Assembly: GCA_029560455.1 (NCBI GenBank)
Contig: JAKQKW010000163.1
Span: 1-13,554, forward strand
Origin: Candidatus Rifleibacteriota bacterium
GTDB lineage: Bacteria > Riflebacteria > Ozemobacteria > Ozemobacterales > Ozemobacteraceae
DNA: 13,554 nucleotides
Direction: 5' to 3'
Part shown: in pieces, positions 5,805 through 13,554 of the stretch
How positions within the stretch are numbered: the first letter of the stretch is position 1
How the letters are laid out: every line of letters starts with the position of its first letter
Notes under the pieces: generated by a model
The model's input: only the letters and a program-made list of their open reading frames with translations
The model's database searches: none
Told to the model about the DNA's origin: nothing
Made by a program: the position numbers and the translations under genes

Positions 5805-7396
5805 GCCTCAGACAGATTGTTGCCGCCTTTGTCTTTTTTGCCGCCAGCTGCAGCCCGGCAGCCTGTGAAAACGCTGCATCCGGCACCTCAGATACACTGA
5901 CTGCGATCGAGCCTCTCAAAAAGTTCGCCAACCAGATTGTCTCGGGTAATCGCAGTCTGCTTGCTGCGGCACACGATCTTGAAAGCTCGATGTTTGCCAG
6001 ACAGAAGTCGCTCGAAGTTTTTTCGCCGCAGTTCTATTACAGCAGTGACGCCAGCAAGGCGGCGAACCGCAGCTATAACCCGATTACCGGGCTCGAAGAA
6101 GATTACAGCACCCGCCGTCGCGGTTCGGGCGCCGGCATTTCGCAGCGCACCCCGCTTGGCAGGCTCAGTTACGACTACACTAACAGCAAAACCGAATACA
6201 GCTCTTCTCAGACAAGCTATTTTCAATCGCTGTATCTTGGTATTCAGAACGGTCTGCTGCGCAACGACGCCCGGGTCGATGCCCTCGAACGCCGTATGGC
6301 CCACGCCGAATACGAAGTAAGCGAGGCACAGAATGATTCAGTGCTTCTCGATGTTCTACATGGATCTTTTCAAAGCCTTTTCAACCGTATGGTGGTGGCC
6401 AGAAGCCAGCTGGTCAAACAGCAGAACCTGAGTTTTTATGGCTCGCTGGTCGAAGAGGCCGAAGTGAAGTTGAAAAACGGCATTGGCAGCGAACTTGATC
6501 TGAAACAGGCGAGCATGCGCCGGCAGCAGGCCGAGACCGGCAATTCTGAAACGGAACTGTCGCTGCAGGAAACCGACCGGCGCCTTGCGGCCCAGCTCGG
6601 TAACCTCGCCTGGAACCGCGAAATAGCCAGCTTTTCGTTCGACCCGGTTATAAAGTGTATCCCGGCATCGTTTTCACCAGAAATTCTTGAAGAAACGGCG
6701 ATGAAAAATCGCCCGGACTACCGTGTCTTTCTCAGCCAGTATAAGCTGCAGAAGGCCGCATTTGAGCGTGCCCGACAGATGAGTCGACCGGATCTGACGG
6801 CCCGGGCCCGCTGGGGCAAGCAGGGCAGGGGTATCTCAGAAGATCTGGCGGCCGAAATGCCAGATAAAAGCTGGGATGTCTCGCTGATTTATTCGATGAG
6901 TTTCGGGCCTGACGGCAACAAGCTCGACTTTTCGGGCCAGCGCGAGCGACTGCGTGCTTTCGAGGCAAGGCTGCAGCAGAAACGTGACGATATCAGACTG
7001 GCGCTCGCCGATGCTCTTGAAAGACTTGAATTTCATCGCAGCAATCTGACTCTGCTGAAAGACTCTGAAAAGCTTGCGGCAGAGGTGCTTGAGGGGCAGC
7101 AGCTGAACTTTCAGCTTGGCAAAATCTCGCTGCTCGACCTTACCCGCTATCAGCAGGAGTTCGATAACGCCAGTCTGGCGGTAATTCAGGGCGAAGCTCG
7201 ATTGATTCTCGAATGGCTGCGACTTCGCTATGAAACCGGCACCCTTGCCAGCTTCGCCGGCGTTGTCAGAGGCCGTAGCTTTAAGGATAAAATTGTGCCG
7301 CTGACCGCTTCTGCTTCAGAGCATACTGGTGTAATTGCCTCGGAAACCTCATCAACAAACGCTGAAAAAGTAATTCTGGTGACTGATGAACAATAA
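5801..7396 (+). CDS. TolC-like outer-membrane efflux channel (OEP family)
   Basis: The 531-residue protein would form the trimeric outer-membrane channel of a tripartite exporter. A signal peptide (about residues 1-25) has Cys at two places: FAAS-C could act as a lipobox, or cleavage may follow SPAA-C. The body has the two OEP repeats (about 30-250 and 285-475), each with long heptad-rich helices. Examples are LKNGIGSELDLKQASMRRQQ in the first repeat and LNFQLGKISLLDLTRYQQEF in the second; the helix-turn G-x2-S/D-x-L-D motifs are typical of TolC/OprM. A tail of about 45 polar residues with no predicted structure closes it. GGAG (5786-5789) precedes the ATG. The gene overlaps the 226-aa gene by four bases and the adaptor gene by eleven, which places it firmly within the exporter operon. 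Confidence 0.88.
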   Translation: MSLRQIVAAFVFFAASCSPAACENAASGTSDTLTAIEPLKKFANQIVSGNRSLLAAAHDLESSMFARQKSLEVFSPQFYYSSDASKAANRSYNPITGLEEDYSTRRRGSGAGISQRTPLGRLSYDYTNSKTEYSSSQTSYFQSLYLGIQNGLLRNDARVDALERRMAHAEYEVSEAQNDSVLLDVLHGSFQSLFNRMVVARSQLVKQQNLSFYGSLVEEAEVKLKNGIGSELDLKQASMRRQQAETGNSETELSLQETDRRLAAQLGNLAWNREIASFSFDPVIKCIPASFSPEILEETAMKNRPDYRVFLSQYKLQKAAFERARQMSRPDLTARARWGKQGRGISEDLAAEMPDKSWDVSLIYSMSFGPDGNKLDFSGQRERLRAFEARLQQKRDDIRLALADALERLEFHRSNLTLLKDSEKLAAEVLEGQQLNFQLGKISLLDLTRYQQEFDNASLAVIQGEARLILEWLRLRYETGTLASFAGVVRGRSFKDKIVPLTASASEHTGVIASETSSTNAEKVILVTDEQ

Positions 7397-8792
7397 GCTG
7401 CTTGCTCTGATTGTTGTCTGCTGCAATCTGGCGGTTTTTGCGGCCGGTTGTCTGAGCTCTTCCAGCAAACCTGCTGCCGGCGGAAACCTGCCGGAATACA
7501 ATTTCCGTGAAGAGACCAGAGAGCATTACATCGACCTGCGGGCAACACTCAAGGCAAGTGATATCAGTGAAGTCGGGCTGAAGCTCGGGCGGGGCAAGAT
7601 CGAATGGATGGCCGAAGAGGGTTCGCGGGTCGCATCAGGCGAAGTGGTGGTCAAAATAGACATGGAAATGACCCGTGAACGCATCCGTTCTCGTGAATTC
7701 AGACTTGAAGGCGAACTCGACCGTCTCGACAATGTTCGCCGGGCCGGGCCGGCCGAAGTTGTGGCGCTGCAGAAGAATCTAAGCGAAAAGAAACTCAATC
7801 TGCTGCAGGCCGAAAAAGACGAGTGGTGGCTGAAAAACCCGAAAACGGCCGATGAAATCTGGAAAATCCATTCAGACATGCAGGTTGCTTCTATAAGTTT
7901 TGCACATGCGGCCAGAATTTTTGCCCTAAAGAAAAACGTCACAGACAGAGGTTTTGACAGCCCGTTCTCGTTGCGAACCAGCGAAATCGACCTGCGTTCG
8001 CGAGAGATCGAACATGATTACGCCGTTCGTGCCGTCAAGCATCTCAGTGAACCGCCGCTTTCAGAAGAAATCGCCCGGGTTGCCTATCAGAAGCAGGTCG
8101 CTTCAGGTGAAATCTGGCTTGCCGGCAACGAACTTCTTGCCGCCTCTCTGTCTTCGCAGATCCGCCAGAACAACCTCGAGGTGATTGTCGAGCGTGTGCG
8201 CTCGCAGATTCGTGAAGAGAAAGCGACGTTGAGCGAGTCAGAACTGCGTGCTCCCCGTGGCGGGGTAGTTCTGCACCCGATATTGTGGGGGCATTTTCGT
8301 TTCGTGCCGGGTCAGGATGCCTGGCAGGGCGTAAGTATCGTTCAGGTAATGGGCGAAAGCGGCTATTATCTCGAATCACTGGCAGACGAAGCCGATGCCA
8401 ATATGCTGCAGGAAAAGGCTTCGGCAACCATCATTTTTGATAATGTTCCTGGCAAGACCTTTTCTGGTGAAGTGACCACCATAAGCAAGGCTCCAAGACG
8501 AATCCGCGGCAAGCAGGACAGCGCGGTCAGATTTTTTCCGGTCAGTATCAGCGTTAATGCTTCAGACAGCCTTCTTGTCGGTGCCAAGGCGACTGCCAGA
8601 GTGGTTCTTTCTCAAAAGCATGGCGTTTTTATACCGCGTGACGCCGTTAAAAGGGTGGGGGAAAAAAACGAGATAGTTGTCAGGTCTGTATTCGGTGCTT
8701 CAACTGTGGCAGTCGAGGTTGAAGACTTCAACCATGACTGGCTTATCTGGAAAAATCCCCCTGGCCCGGAAGGAACCATACTTTACCCATGA
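7386..8792 (+). CDS. Periplasmic adaptor lipoprotein (HlyD/MacA-type membrane fusion protein)
   Basis: This 468-residue adaptor should link the inner-membrane permease to the TolC-like channel. A lipoprotein signal ends at FAAGC with Cys22 as the lipid-bearing residue. The first half of the lipoyl-like (barrel-sandwich) domain is at about 55-95 (GKIEWMAEEGSRVASGEVVVKID). A helical hairpin follows at about 97-284 with its tip motif DRGFDS near residue 189. The second half-lipoyl domain starts at LRAPRGGVVL (287-295). A beta-barrel with DADANML-type signatures and a membrane-proximal domain (about 335-468) ends in GTILYP. The tip departs from the usual hydrophobic-Ser pattern by having Asp. Start ATG 7386 overlaps the channel gene, with GGTGA just upstream. 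The stop overlaps the next ATG as ATGA. The order is the one expected of MacA-like adaptors. Confidence 0.87.
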   Translation: MNNKLLALIVVCCNLAVFAAGCLSSSSKPAAGGNLPEYNFREETREHYIDLRATLKASDISEVGLKLGRGKIEWMAEEGSRVASGEVVVKIDMEMTRERIRSREFRLEGELDRLDNVRRAGPAEVVALQKNLSEKKLNLLQAEKDEWWLKNPKTADEIWKIHSDMQVASISFAHAARIFALKKNVTDRGFDSPFSLRTSEIDLRSREIEHDYAVRAVKHLSEPPLSEEIARVAYQKQVASGEIWLAGNELLAASLSSQIRQNNLEVIVERVRSQIREEKATLSESELRAPRGGVVLHPILWGHFRFVPGQDAWQGVSIVQVMGESGYYLESLADEADANMLQEKASATIIFDNVPGKTFSGEVTTISKAPRRIRGKQDSAVRFFPVSISVNASDSLLVGAKATARVVLSQKHGVFIPRDAVKRVGEKNEIVVRSVFGASTVAVEVEDFNHDWLIWKNPPGPEGTILYP

Positions 8793-11371
8793 GGCATTTT
8801 TTGACATTACTGACAATGTTTCTGGCTGCCATGATGATCATTCCAGGCTGCGGACCGAAAGAGGCCGATAGTTTGCCGGTAGAATTCAGGGCTGCTCTGC
8901 AGGCGCCAGCTGTTCGCGGCGAATTTGTTTCACTGCGCGAAACTCAGCTGATGGCACCATTTGTAACCGAAGTGATCGAGCTGATTCCGGAGGGAACAGC
9001 GGTTGCTGCTGGTCAGGAAATTGCGAAGCTTTCGGCCGGAAATCGCCAGCAGACCCTGAAAAAGGAGCAGTCTGAGCTCGAAAAGAGTGTAATTACCATG
9101 GAAGGCGACAAGGCGATTCTTGCCCTTGCCGGCCGTATCGAACAGAAAAATCTGGATCTGGCGGCCATAGAGCTTGACCGACGGCAGATAGAATATGACC
9201 GGGCGGTCGAAGGTCGTGACTGGTTAAGACTGGTCGAACAGGAAGAGGCGGCACGGGCCGGCAAAATCAGAGGACTGATGCTGCATAAGCAGTTTGATGC
9301 CTCCGAAAAAATGTCAGAGCGAGGTTTTTCTGCCCGCCAGGAACTCGCCGATCACGAAAAGGATCTCAAAATCCACACTCTGACCGCTTCGCTTACGCAC
9401 CGGCTCATCGATTACATCGACCGTTTCGCCGACGAAAAAAAAGTTTTCGAAGCTTCGTCGGCGCTTGAGAGAGCGAAGCTGGGCAGTGAACTTGCCAGTT
9501 TTACGGCGCCCCGCAATCTTTCTGATTATCAGATGGCTCTGAACCAGTCGACCAGAACTCATAAGCAGGTTTCAGACACGGTTACCAAAGTAAATAACGA
9601 GCTTGCTTCGCTGACAATACGTGCGCCGGTGTCTGGAGTTTTGCTCTATGGCGAAACCTACGATGGTTCACAGCTGCTCAAACTGCGTCGAGGGGCCCAG
9701 GTTTACCCGGGTTTGACCTTTCTCAAGCTGGTTGACGACAAGCTCAATGGCGTAAATTTCCCGCTCGATCAGCGTGATGCACGACTGGTAAGTTCGACCA
9801 CCCCACTTTTTTACAGGCCGGATGCATTGCCGGAAATGGTTTTTCCCTGTATCTTTTCGACCCGGGTGCCAGTCGCTCTCGAAATTCCCCAGGCAAAACC
9901 GGATGGGCGAACTCAGGTCACTCTGAAGGCAAACATTGCTTCATATCCGGCAAACCTGATGTTGGGCTTTTCCGGTACTGTTTATTGTTATGATTTCGTC
10001 TCGGATCTGTTCAGGCGGTTTTCTGGCAATCGCAAAACCAGAGTGGTTCGACAGAGTCTTAAGCGTCTGATGAGTACTTCCGGTGATGTCAAACCGGCCA
10101 GCGCCTCTTTTATCGTTGCCAGTCTCGATGGCAAGCTGAGTGAGGTTGCCGAAGAAGGCAAAACCATAAAGGCCGGCGACCCGCTGGCGATGATCGACTG
10201 CGAGGAGCTGATTCAGAGTGCCCGCGACAGCGAAATTGAGCTGAAAAAGAAAAACGAGGAATATCAGCTGCAGCTGCAGAAGAATGCAATCGAACGTGAA
10301 AAGACCGGGAAGGGCATCGAGGTCAAAAGAGGCGCCTGGGAAGTCGCGAGACTGAAGCACGCTGCTCTTCTCAAGAGCCGCGAAGAAGACAAGATAATCG
10401 ATCTGAAACGCTCGCTTGAGGTGTTGCAGGCCAGAATTTCCCTGGCGCAGGAAAAAATTGCGCACCTTGCTGAATTGCGCAAAAAGGGCCTCAGCTCTGA
10501 ACTGGAGTCATTAAAGGCCGAGGCCGAACTTGCTGAAATAAGAAAAGATGAAAAAATTACGGCCTACAAACTGCGTCTCGAGGAATCGGGACCGACCGAA
10601 CGCTCGGTAAAGCTTTCTGAGCTCGATGTCAGAAAGGCCGAAGTTGAACTGGAAAAGGCGCAACTCGAGGGCGAACTGACCACTCTTCGTAATGATAGGG
10701 CCGCCCGCCTGCTTGAGGCAGAAATAAAAGGGCTGGAAATCTCGCTTGCGCAGACCAGAGAGGAAATCGAATCGGCCAGCATCAAAGCTCCGGTCGATGG
10801 TGTGGTTATTCTCAATGAATTCAACAAAGCTGGCGGTGGTCTGGGCAAAGCCAAGGTCGGCGACAGTATTTACGCCCGCATTCCGTTCATGCAGGTTGCC
10901 GATGTTGGTAATCTGCAGATCCACTGCACTGTTTCCGAGATGGATGCCCGCTTTATCAAGCGGGGTGATGAGGTCAGAATTCTGCTCAAGGGCAATTCTA
11001 ACCGCAGCCTGCGTGGCTGGGTCGATTCGGTTGGCATTGTCGCGGTCACCGAATTTCGCAAACGCCAGGATGCAACCGTCAGCGTCATTATTGCACTTGC
11101 CGATCCCGCAACCGGCAAGGTCGAGACCGATTCTTCGATTCGGCCGGGTAGCAGCTGTGAGGTTGAATTCAAACTTTATGATCTCGCTGACACTATGTTT
11201 GTGCCTTTCGATGCGCTTCTGCCAACCGCGACTGCCAGCTGTATCGTGACGCCTGAGCGCAAAATGCAACCGGTGCAACTGCTTTTTGCCGATGGTCTGC
11301 ACGGTTGCGCGGTTGCCTCGGGTTTGCAGGAAGGCGACGAGATTCTTCTCATGGAGCCCGTCAATGATTAA
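8789..11371 (+). CDS. Double periplasmic adaptor: two HlyD/MacA-type modules fused in one lipoprotein
   Basis: At 860 residues this is about twice the length of a normal adaptor, and it contains two full modules. A lipoprotein signal ends at IIPGC (Cys21). Module 1: half-lipoyl domain about 44-83 (LIPEGTAVAAGQEIAKLS), helical hairpin about 84-272 with tip ERGFS at 177-181, second half-lipoyl TIRAPVSGVLL (276-286), then beta-barrel to about 400. A basic linker (about 405-430) follows. Module 2: half-lipoyl about 436-470 (LSEVAEEGKTIKAGDPLAMID), hairpin about 470-662 with tip KKGLSSE at 565-571, second half SIKAPVDGVVIL (664-675), then barrel and membrane-proximal domain to the end. No second signal peptide separates the modules, so both are exported as one chain. 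It overlaps the upstream adaptor by four bases and the ATPase gene by eight. Fused adaptors of this kind are unusual; the assignment of each module as adaptor is secure from motif order. Confidence 0.88.
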   Translation: MRHFLTLLTMFLAAMMIIPGCGPKEADSLPVEFRAALQAPAVRGEFVSLRETQLMAPFVTEVIELIPEGTAVAAGQEIAKLSAGNRQQTLKKEQSELEKSVITMEGDKAILALAGRIEQKNLDLAAIELDRRQIEYDRAVEGRDWLRLVEQEEAARAGKIRGLMLHKQFDASEKMSERGFSARQELADHEKDLKIHTLTASLTHRLIDYIDRFADEKKVFEASSALERAKLGSELASFTAPRNLSDYQMALNQSTRTHKQVSDTVTKVNNELASLTIRAPVSGVLLYGETYDGSQLLKLRRGAQVYPGLTFLKLVDDKLNGVNFPLDQRDARLVSSTTPLFYRPDALPEMVFPCIFSTRVPVALEIPQAKPDGRTQVTLKANIASYPANLMLGFSGTVYCYDFVSDLFRRFSGNRKTRVVRQSLKRLMSTSGDVKPASASFIVASLDGKLSEVAEEGKTIKAGDPLAMIDCEELIQSARDSEIELKKKNEEYQLQLQKNAIEREKTGKGIEVKRGAWEVARLKHAALLKSREEDKIIDLKRSLEVLQARISLAQEKIAHLAELRKKGLSSELESLKAEAELAEIRKDEKITAYKLRLEESGPTERSVKLSELDVRKAEVELEKAQLEGELTTLRNDRAARLLEAEIKGLEISLAQTREEIESASIKAPVDGVVILNEFNKAGGGLGKAKVGDSIYARIPFMQVADVGNLQIHCTVSEMDARFIKRGDEVRILLKGNSNRSLRGWVDSVGIVAVTEFRKRQDATVSVIIALADPATGKVETDSSIRPGSSCEVEFKLYDLADTMFVPFDALLPTATASCIVTPERKMQPVQLLFADGLHGCAVASGLQEGDEILLMEPVND

Positions 11372-12110
11372 AACCGAACAGCTGCAGCGCCATTTCAAGG
11401 CCGGCGATGTCTGCGTCAAAGCCGTCGACAGCCTCGATATCAATATTGGCAAAGGTGAGTTCGTCGCGGTCATGGGGCCGTCGGGCTCTGGCAAATCTAC
11501 GCTTCTCTATGTTCTTGGTGCCATGGACCGCCCGACCGGCGGCCAGATAAGCATCAACGGTCGCCGCCTGGATCAGATGGACGATCAGCAGTGCTCAGAC
11601 TTTCGCAACCGCGAACTTGGTTTCGTTTTTCAGTCGTTTCATCTGCTGCCGCGTATGAATCTTGTGCGCAACGTTGAACTGCCAATGCTGTATGCACAGA
11701 TTCCGGCTGAACGGCGGCGTGCGCGTGCTGAAATGATGCTGCAGGCCGTCGGCCTTGGTGAAAGATTTGTGCATTTTCCTGCCGAGCTGTCGGGCGGGCA
11801 GTGTCAGCGTGCGGCGATTGCCCGGGCGCTGGTAAATTCGCCGGCTTTACTGCTGGCTGACGAGCCGACCGGCAACCTCGACTCGCGCACCGGTCTTGAA
11901 ATTATCGGCATTTTTCAGGCGCTGAACCGCCAGGGTATGACCATCATCATGGTTACTCACGACGAAAACATGGCACGCCACGCTGGCCGCATCATCAGAA
12001 TGCGCGACGGGCGCATTGAAAAAAACGAAACTGTCGATCGTCCGCTGATTTCGGCTCTGCCCCCGGAAATTGAAAAATCGCTGCAGGAGGTCTTTCATGC
12101 GGCTGGTTGA
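11364..12110 (+). CDS. ABC transporter ATPase, MacB/LolD type
   Basis: This 248-residue cytoplasmic ATPase powers the exporter. All nucleotide-binding motifs are intact: Walker A GPSGSGKST at 38-46, Q-loop Gln90 in VFQSFHLLPRMN, signature LSGGQ (142-146), Walker B LLLADE (162-167) followed by PTGNLD, and the switch His199 in VTHD. The sequence around the Q-loop and PTGNLD is typical of the MacB/LolD (FtsE-like) family rather than of importers. The ATG at 11364 gives the standard N-terminus MIKTEQLQRHF and overlaps the end of the double adaptor by eight bases; GGAG lies about seven bases upstream. The C-terminal extension of about 25 residues is unremarkable. In E. coli MacB the ATPase is fused to the permease; here it is separate, as in LolD. 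Confidence 0.95.
   Translation: MIKTEQLQRHFKAGDVCVKAVDSLDINIGKGEFVAVMGPSGSGKSTLLYVLGAMDRPTGGQISINGRRLDQMDDQQCSDFRNRELGFVFQSFHLLPRMNLVRNVELPMLYAQIPAERRRARAEMMLQAVGLGERFVHFPAELSGGQCQRAAIARALVNSPALLLADEPTGNLDSRTGLEIIGIFQALNRQGMTIIMVTHDENMARHAGRIIRMRDGRIEKNETVDRPLISALPPEIEKSLQEVFHAAG
12085..12090 (+). promoter_or_regulatory. Strong ribosome binding site deciding the permease start
   Basis: AGGAGG lies six bases before the ATG at 12097, inside the 3' end of the ATPase gene. It fixes the permease start there rather than at an in-frame codon 27 bases upstream. Confidence 0.85.
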
Positions 12111-13344
12111 ACAGGTTCAGACAGGACTTACCGGGTTGCTCGATCATCCGTTCAGAACCTTCCTGACGATGCTTGGCATCATTTTCGGGGTTGGCGCGGT
12201 TATCGCGATGGTCTCGATCGGCGCCGGCGCCGAGCGCGAAGCGCTTGAAGAACTTAAAAAATTCGGCGACAGCAGCATTCGCATCAGTTCAGTCGAAATT
12301 CAGGGTGAGCGGCTGGCCGAGGCTTTAAAAAAGCAGGCCCGCGGTCTGCGTATGACCGATGTCGCTTTTCTGGCGTCAGCGTGCCCGTTTATCGAGCTGG
12401 CGGTTCCTGAAAAAATCGACGAATACGGTTTTTACGTTGCAAACACCAAGCCCCTGGTCAAGATTGTCGGGGTTGGCGATGATTTTCTTGCCGCTTCCCG
12501 TTTCGAAGTCGAACGTGGCCGCTTTTTTACTGACGAGGAACAGGCTAATGCTGCCATGGTTACCGTTCTCGGTGCCGGCGTGGCGAGCGAGGTTTTCGGC
12601 CTGGTTGAGCCAGTTGGGCAGGTTGTTCAGATCGAGCGGGTGCGCTTCAAGGTGATTGGCGTCATGAAGCAGCAGGGCGCCGGCAGCGGCAAACTGGCGA
12701 TCAAACGCCGCGACCATGACCGCGACGTTTACATCCCCGTCAAAAGCAGTCTGCAGCGTCTAGAACGCTGGCCGGTCGAAGATAAAGATCTTTATCACGA
12801 GATCAACAGTATCTGGGTCGAGGTCAGGCCCGGTTACGACCTGCTGGCCGCCCGCGACAGAATTGCGGCGATGCTGAAACGGCGACATTCAGACGTTGAT
12901 GATTTCGAAATTCAGGTGCCGCTCGAAATTCTGCAGCAGAGCCAGAAAACTCAGAATCTGTTCAATCTCGTCATGGCCCTGATTGCCGGCATCTCACTGC
13001 TTGTCGGCGGTATCGGCATCATGAACATCATGCTCGCCTCTGTCAACGAAAGAACCCGCGAAATCGGGGTAAGACGGGCTCTTGGCGCCTCAAAACGCGA
13101 TATTGTCGTGCAGTTTCTCGTCGAAGCCACCCTGATCAGCGTGCTTGGCGGTCTGATCGGTATTTTTGCCGGCGTTGCCATCTCGTGGCTGATTGCCCTT
13201 TACACCGGCTGGACCACCGCGATTCCGCTTTCATCTGTTCTGATCGCCTTCTTCGTTTCGATCAGCGTCGGCATTATTTTCGGCAGTTTCCCGGCTGCCA
13301 AAGCTTCGACGCTCGACCCGGTCAAAGCCCTGCGCTACGAATGA
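12097..13344 (+). CDS. ABC transporter permease, MacB type (MacB_PCD plus FtsX domain)
   Basis: The 415-residue inner-membrane subunit has the MacB fold with four membrane helices: one near the N-terminus (about 21-44, TFLTMLGIIFGVGAVIAMVS) and three at the C-terminus (about 290-312, 340-368 and 375-400). Between them lies a periplasmic domain of about 245 residues. The family segment NERTREIGVRRALGAS, the coupling region that contacts the ATPase, follows the second helix, and the protein ends with LDPVKALRYE as expected. MacB-type permeases work as dimers by a bellows-like motion that moves substrate from the periplasm into the adaptor and channel, rather than across the inner membrane. It overlaps the ATPase gene by 14 bases and is the last gene of the operon. 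The substrate cannot be told from the sequence; peptides, lipids, siderophores or antibiotics are all possible. Confidence 0.93.
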   Translation: MRLVEQVQTGLTGLLDHPFRTFLTMLGIIFGVGAVIAMVSIGAGAEREALEELKKFGDSSIRISSVEIQGERLAEALKKQARGLRMTDVAFLASACPFIELAVPEKIDEYGFYVANTKPLVKIVGVGDDFLAASRFEVERGRFFTDEEQANAAMVTVLGAGVASEVFGLVEPVGQVVQIERVRFKVIGVMKQQGAGSGKLAIKRRDHDRDVYIPVKSSLQRLERWPVEDKDLYHEINSIWVEVRPGYDLLAARDRIAAMLKRRHSDVDDFEIQVPLEILQQSQKTQNLFNLVMALIAGISLLVGGIGIMNIMLASVNERTREIGVRRALGASKRDIVVQFLVEATLISVLGGLIGIFAGVAISWLIALYTGWTTAIPLSSVLIAFFVSISVGIIFGSFPAAKASTLDPVKALRYE

Positions 13345-13393
13345 CGCTGCGGTCGCCGGGCTTTGTCGAAGTGACCTTGAAAGTCTTATACTT

Positions 13394-13411
13394 ACCTGAT
13401 CAGGTTTTTTT
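13394..13411 (+). terminator. Possible weak terminator after the exporter operon
   Basis: A perfect 12-base palindrome ACCTGATCAGGT (13394-13405) runs into a stretch of seven T (13405-13411). The hairpin would have only about four pairs and a GATC loop, so termination would be weak. It lies 50 bases after the permease stop and just before the tRNA promoter. Confidence 0.4.
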
Positions 13412-13422
13412 CTAAAAAAGTG

Positions 13423-13451
13423 TTGCAAAAGACGGGCAAACCTGCTAATAT
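13423..13451 (+). promoter_or_regulatory. Sigma70-type promoter for tRNA-Leu
   Basis: TTGCAA (13423-13428), a 17-base spacer and TAATAT (13446-13451) form a good promoter. Transcription would start near 13458, leaving only about five leader bases before the tRNA. Confidence 0.75.
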
Positions 13452-13462
13452 AAGCCTACCAC

Positions 13463-13546
13463 GCTCGGGTGGTGAAATTGGCAGACACGTAAGATTCAGG
13501 TTCTTATGCCCGCAAGGGTGTGGGGGTTCAAGTCCCCCCTCGAGCA
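13463..13546 (+). tRNA. tRNA-Leu (anticodon CAG)
   Basis: The 84-base gene folds as a class II tRNA. The acceptor stem GCTCGGG pairs with CTCGAGC (one G:U). The D-arm has stem GTG/CAC and a loop with TTGG. The anticodon stem TAAGA/TCTTA encloses loop TTCAGGT with anticodon CAG at 13497-13499. A long variable arm (CCC-GCAA-GGG) is followed by a T-arm GGGGG-TTCAAGT-CCCCC. The discriminator base is A (13546), as required for leucine tRNAs. No CCA is encoded (TGA follows), so it must be added after transcription. It reads CUG codons, which are frequent in the neighbouring genes. Confidence 0.96.
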
Positions 13547-13554
13547 TGACGAAA

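Noticed and set aside
11286..11363. Longer start for the ATPase (26 extra codons)
   Set aside because: The extension overlaps the double adaptor deeply and lacks family similarity; the ATG at 11364 gives the standard N-terminus.
10511..11494. Long antisense open frame (327 codons, minus strand) opposite the double adaptor
   Set aside because: It lies entirely over the clear adaptor and ATPase genes, has no domain I recognise and is a by-product of codon bias in the real frame.

Overview
The window looks like chromosomal DNA of a Gram-negative bacterium. It encodes a TolC-type outer-membrane protein, periplasmic adaptors and several lipoprotein or secretory signals. Base composition is close to half G+C, and sigma70-like promoters and Shine-Dalgarno sites are recognisable. 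I cannot assign a phylum; the sequence does not look like a well-studied proteobacterium. TGA is the commonest stop codon here: 8 of the 12 complete genes end with it, 3 with TAA and 1 with TAG. No stretch above 300 bases lacks a gene, and I see no mobile element, CRISPR array or origin.

Left part (1-2884). On the minus strand lie the 5' end of a prolyl-tRNA synthetase gene, running off the left edge, and a DUF445 membrane-protein gene. On the plus strand a 49-codon single-membrane-span ORF precedes metK (S-adenosylmethionine synthetase). metK has a near-consensus promoter and a strong terminator, but its reading frame carries a TGA where the family has a conserved glycine.

Middle (2885-5123). 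A secreted polysaccharide deacetylase with a TTG start follows the metK terminator almost directly. It converges, across a bidirectional terminator, on a two-gene minus-strand unit that encodes a small acidic exported protein and a two-span HAMP-domain membrane protein without an output domain.

Right part (5124-13344). Six tightly packed plus-strand genes form what must be one operon: an unknown 226-aa beta-rich protein, a TolC-like outer-membrane channel, a lipoprotein adaptor, an 860-aa lipoprotein made of two adaptor modules in one chain, a MacB/LolD-type ATPase and a MacB-type permease. Together they predict a tripartite ABC export machine spanning both membranes. The double adaptor is the most unusual part: its two helical hairpins and the one in the single adaptor are nearly the same length, and each has its tip motif at the centre. 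This suggests a mixed ring of three adaptor modules per half-complex.

Right edge. A tRNA-Leu(CAG) gene with its own promoter and no encoded CCA closes the window.
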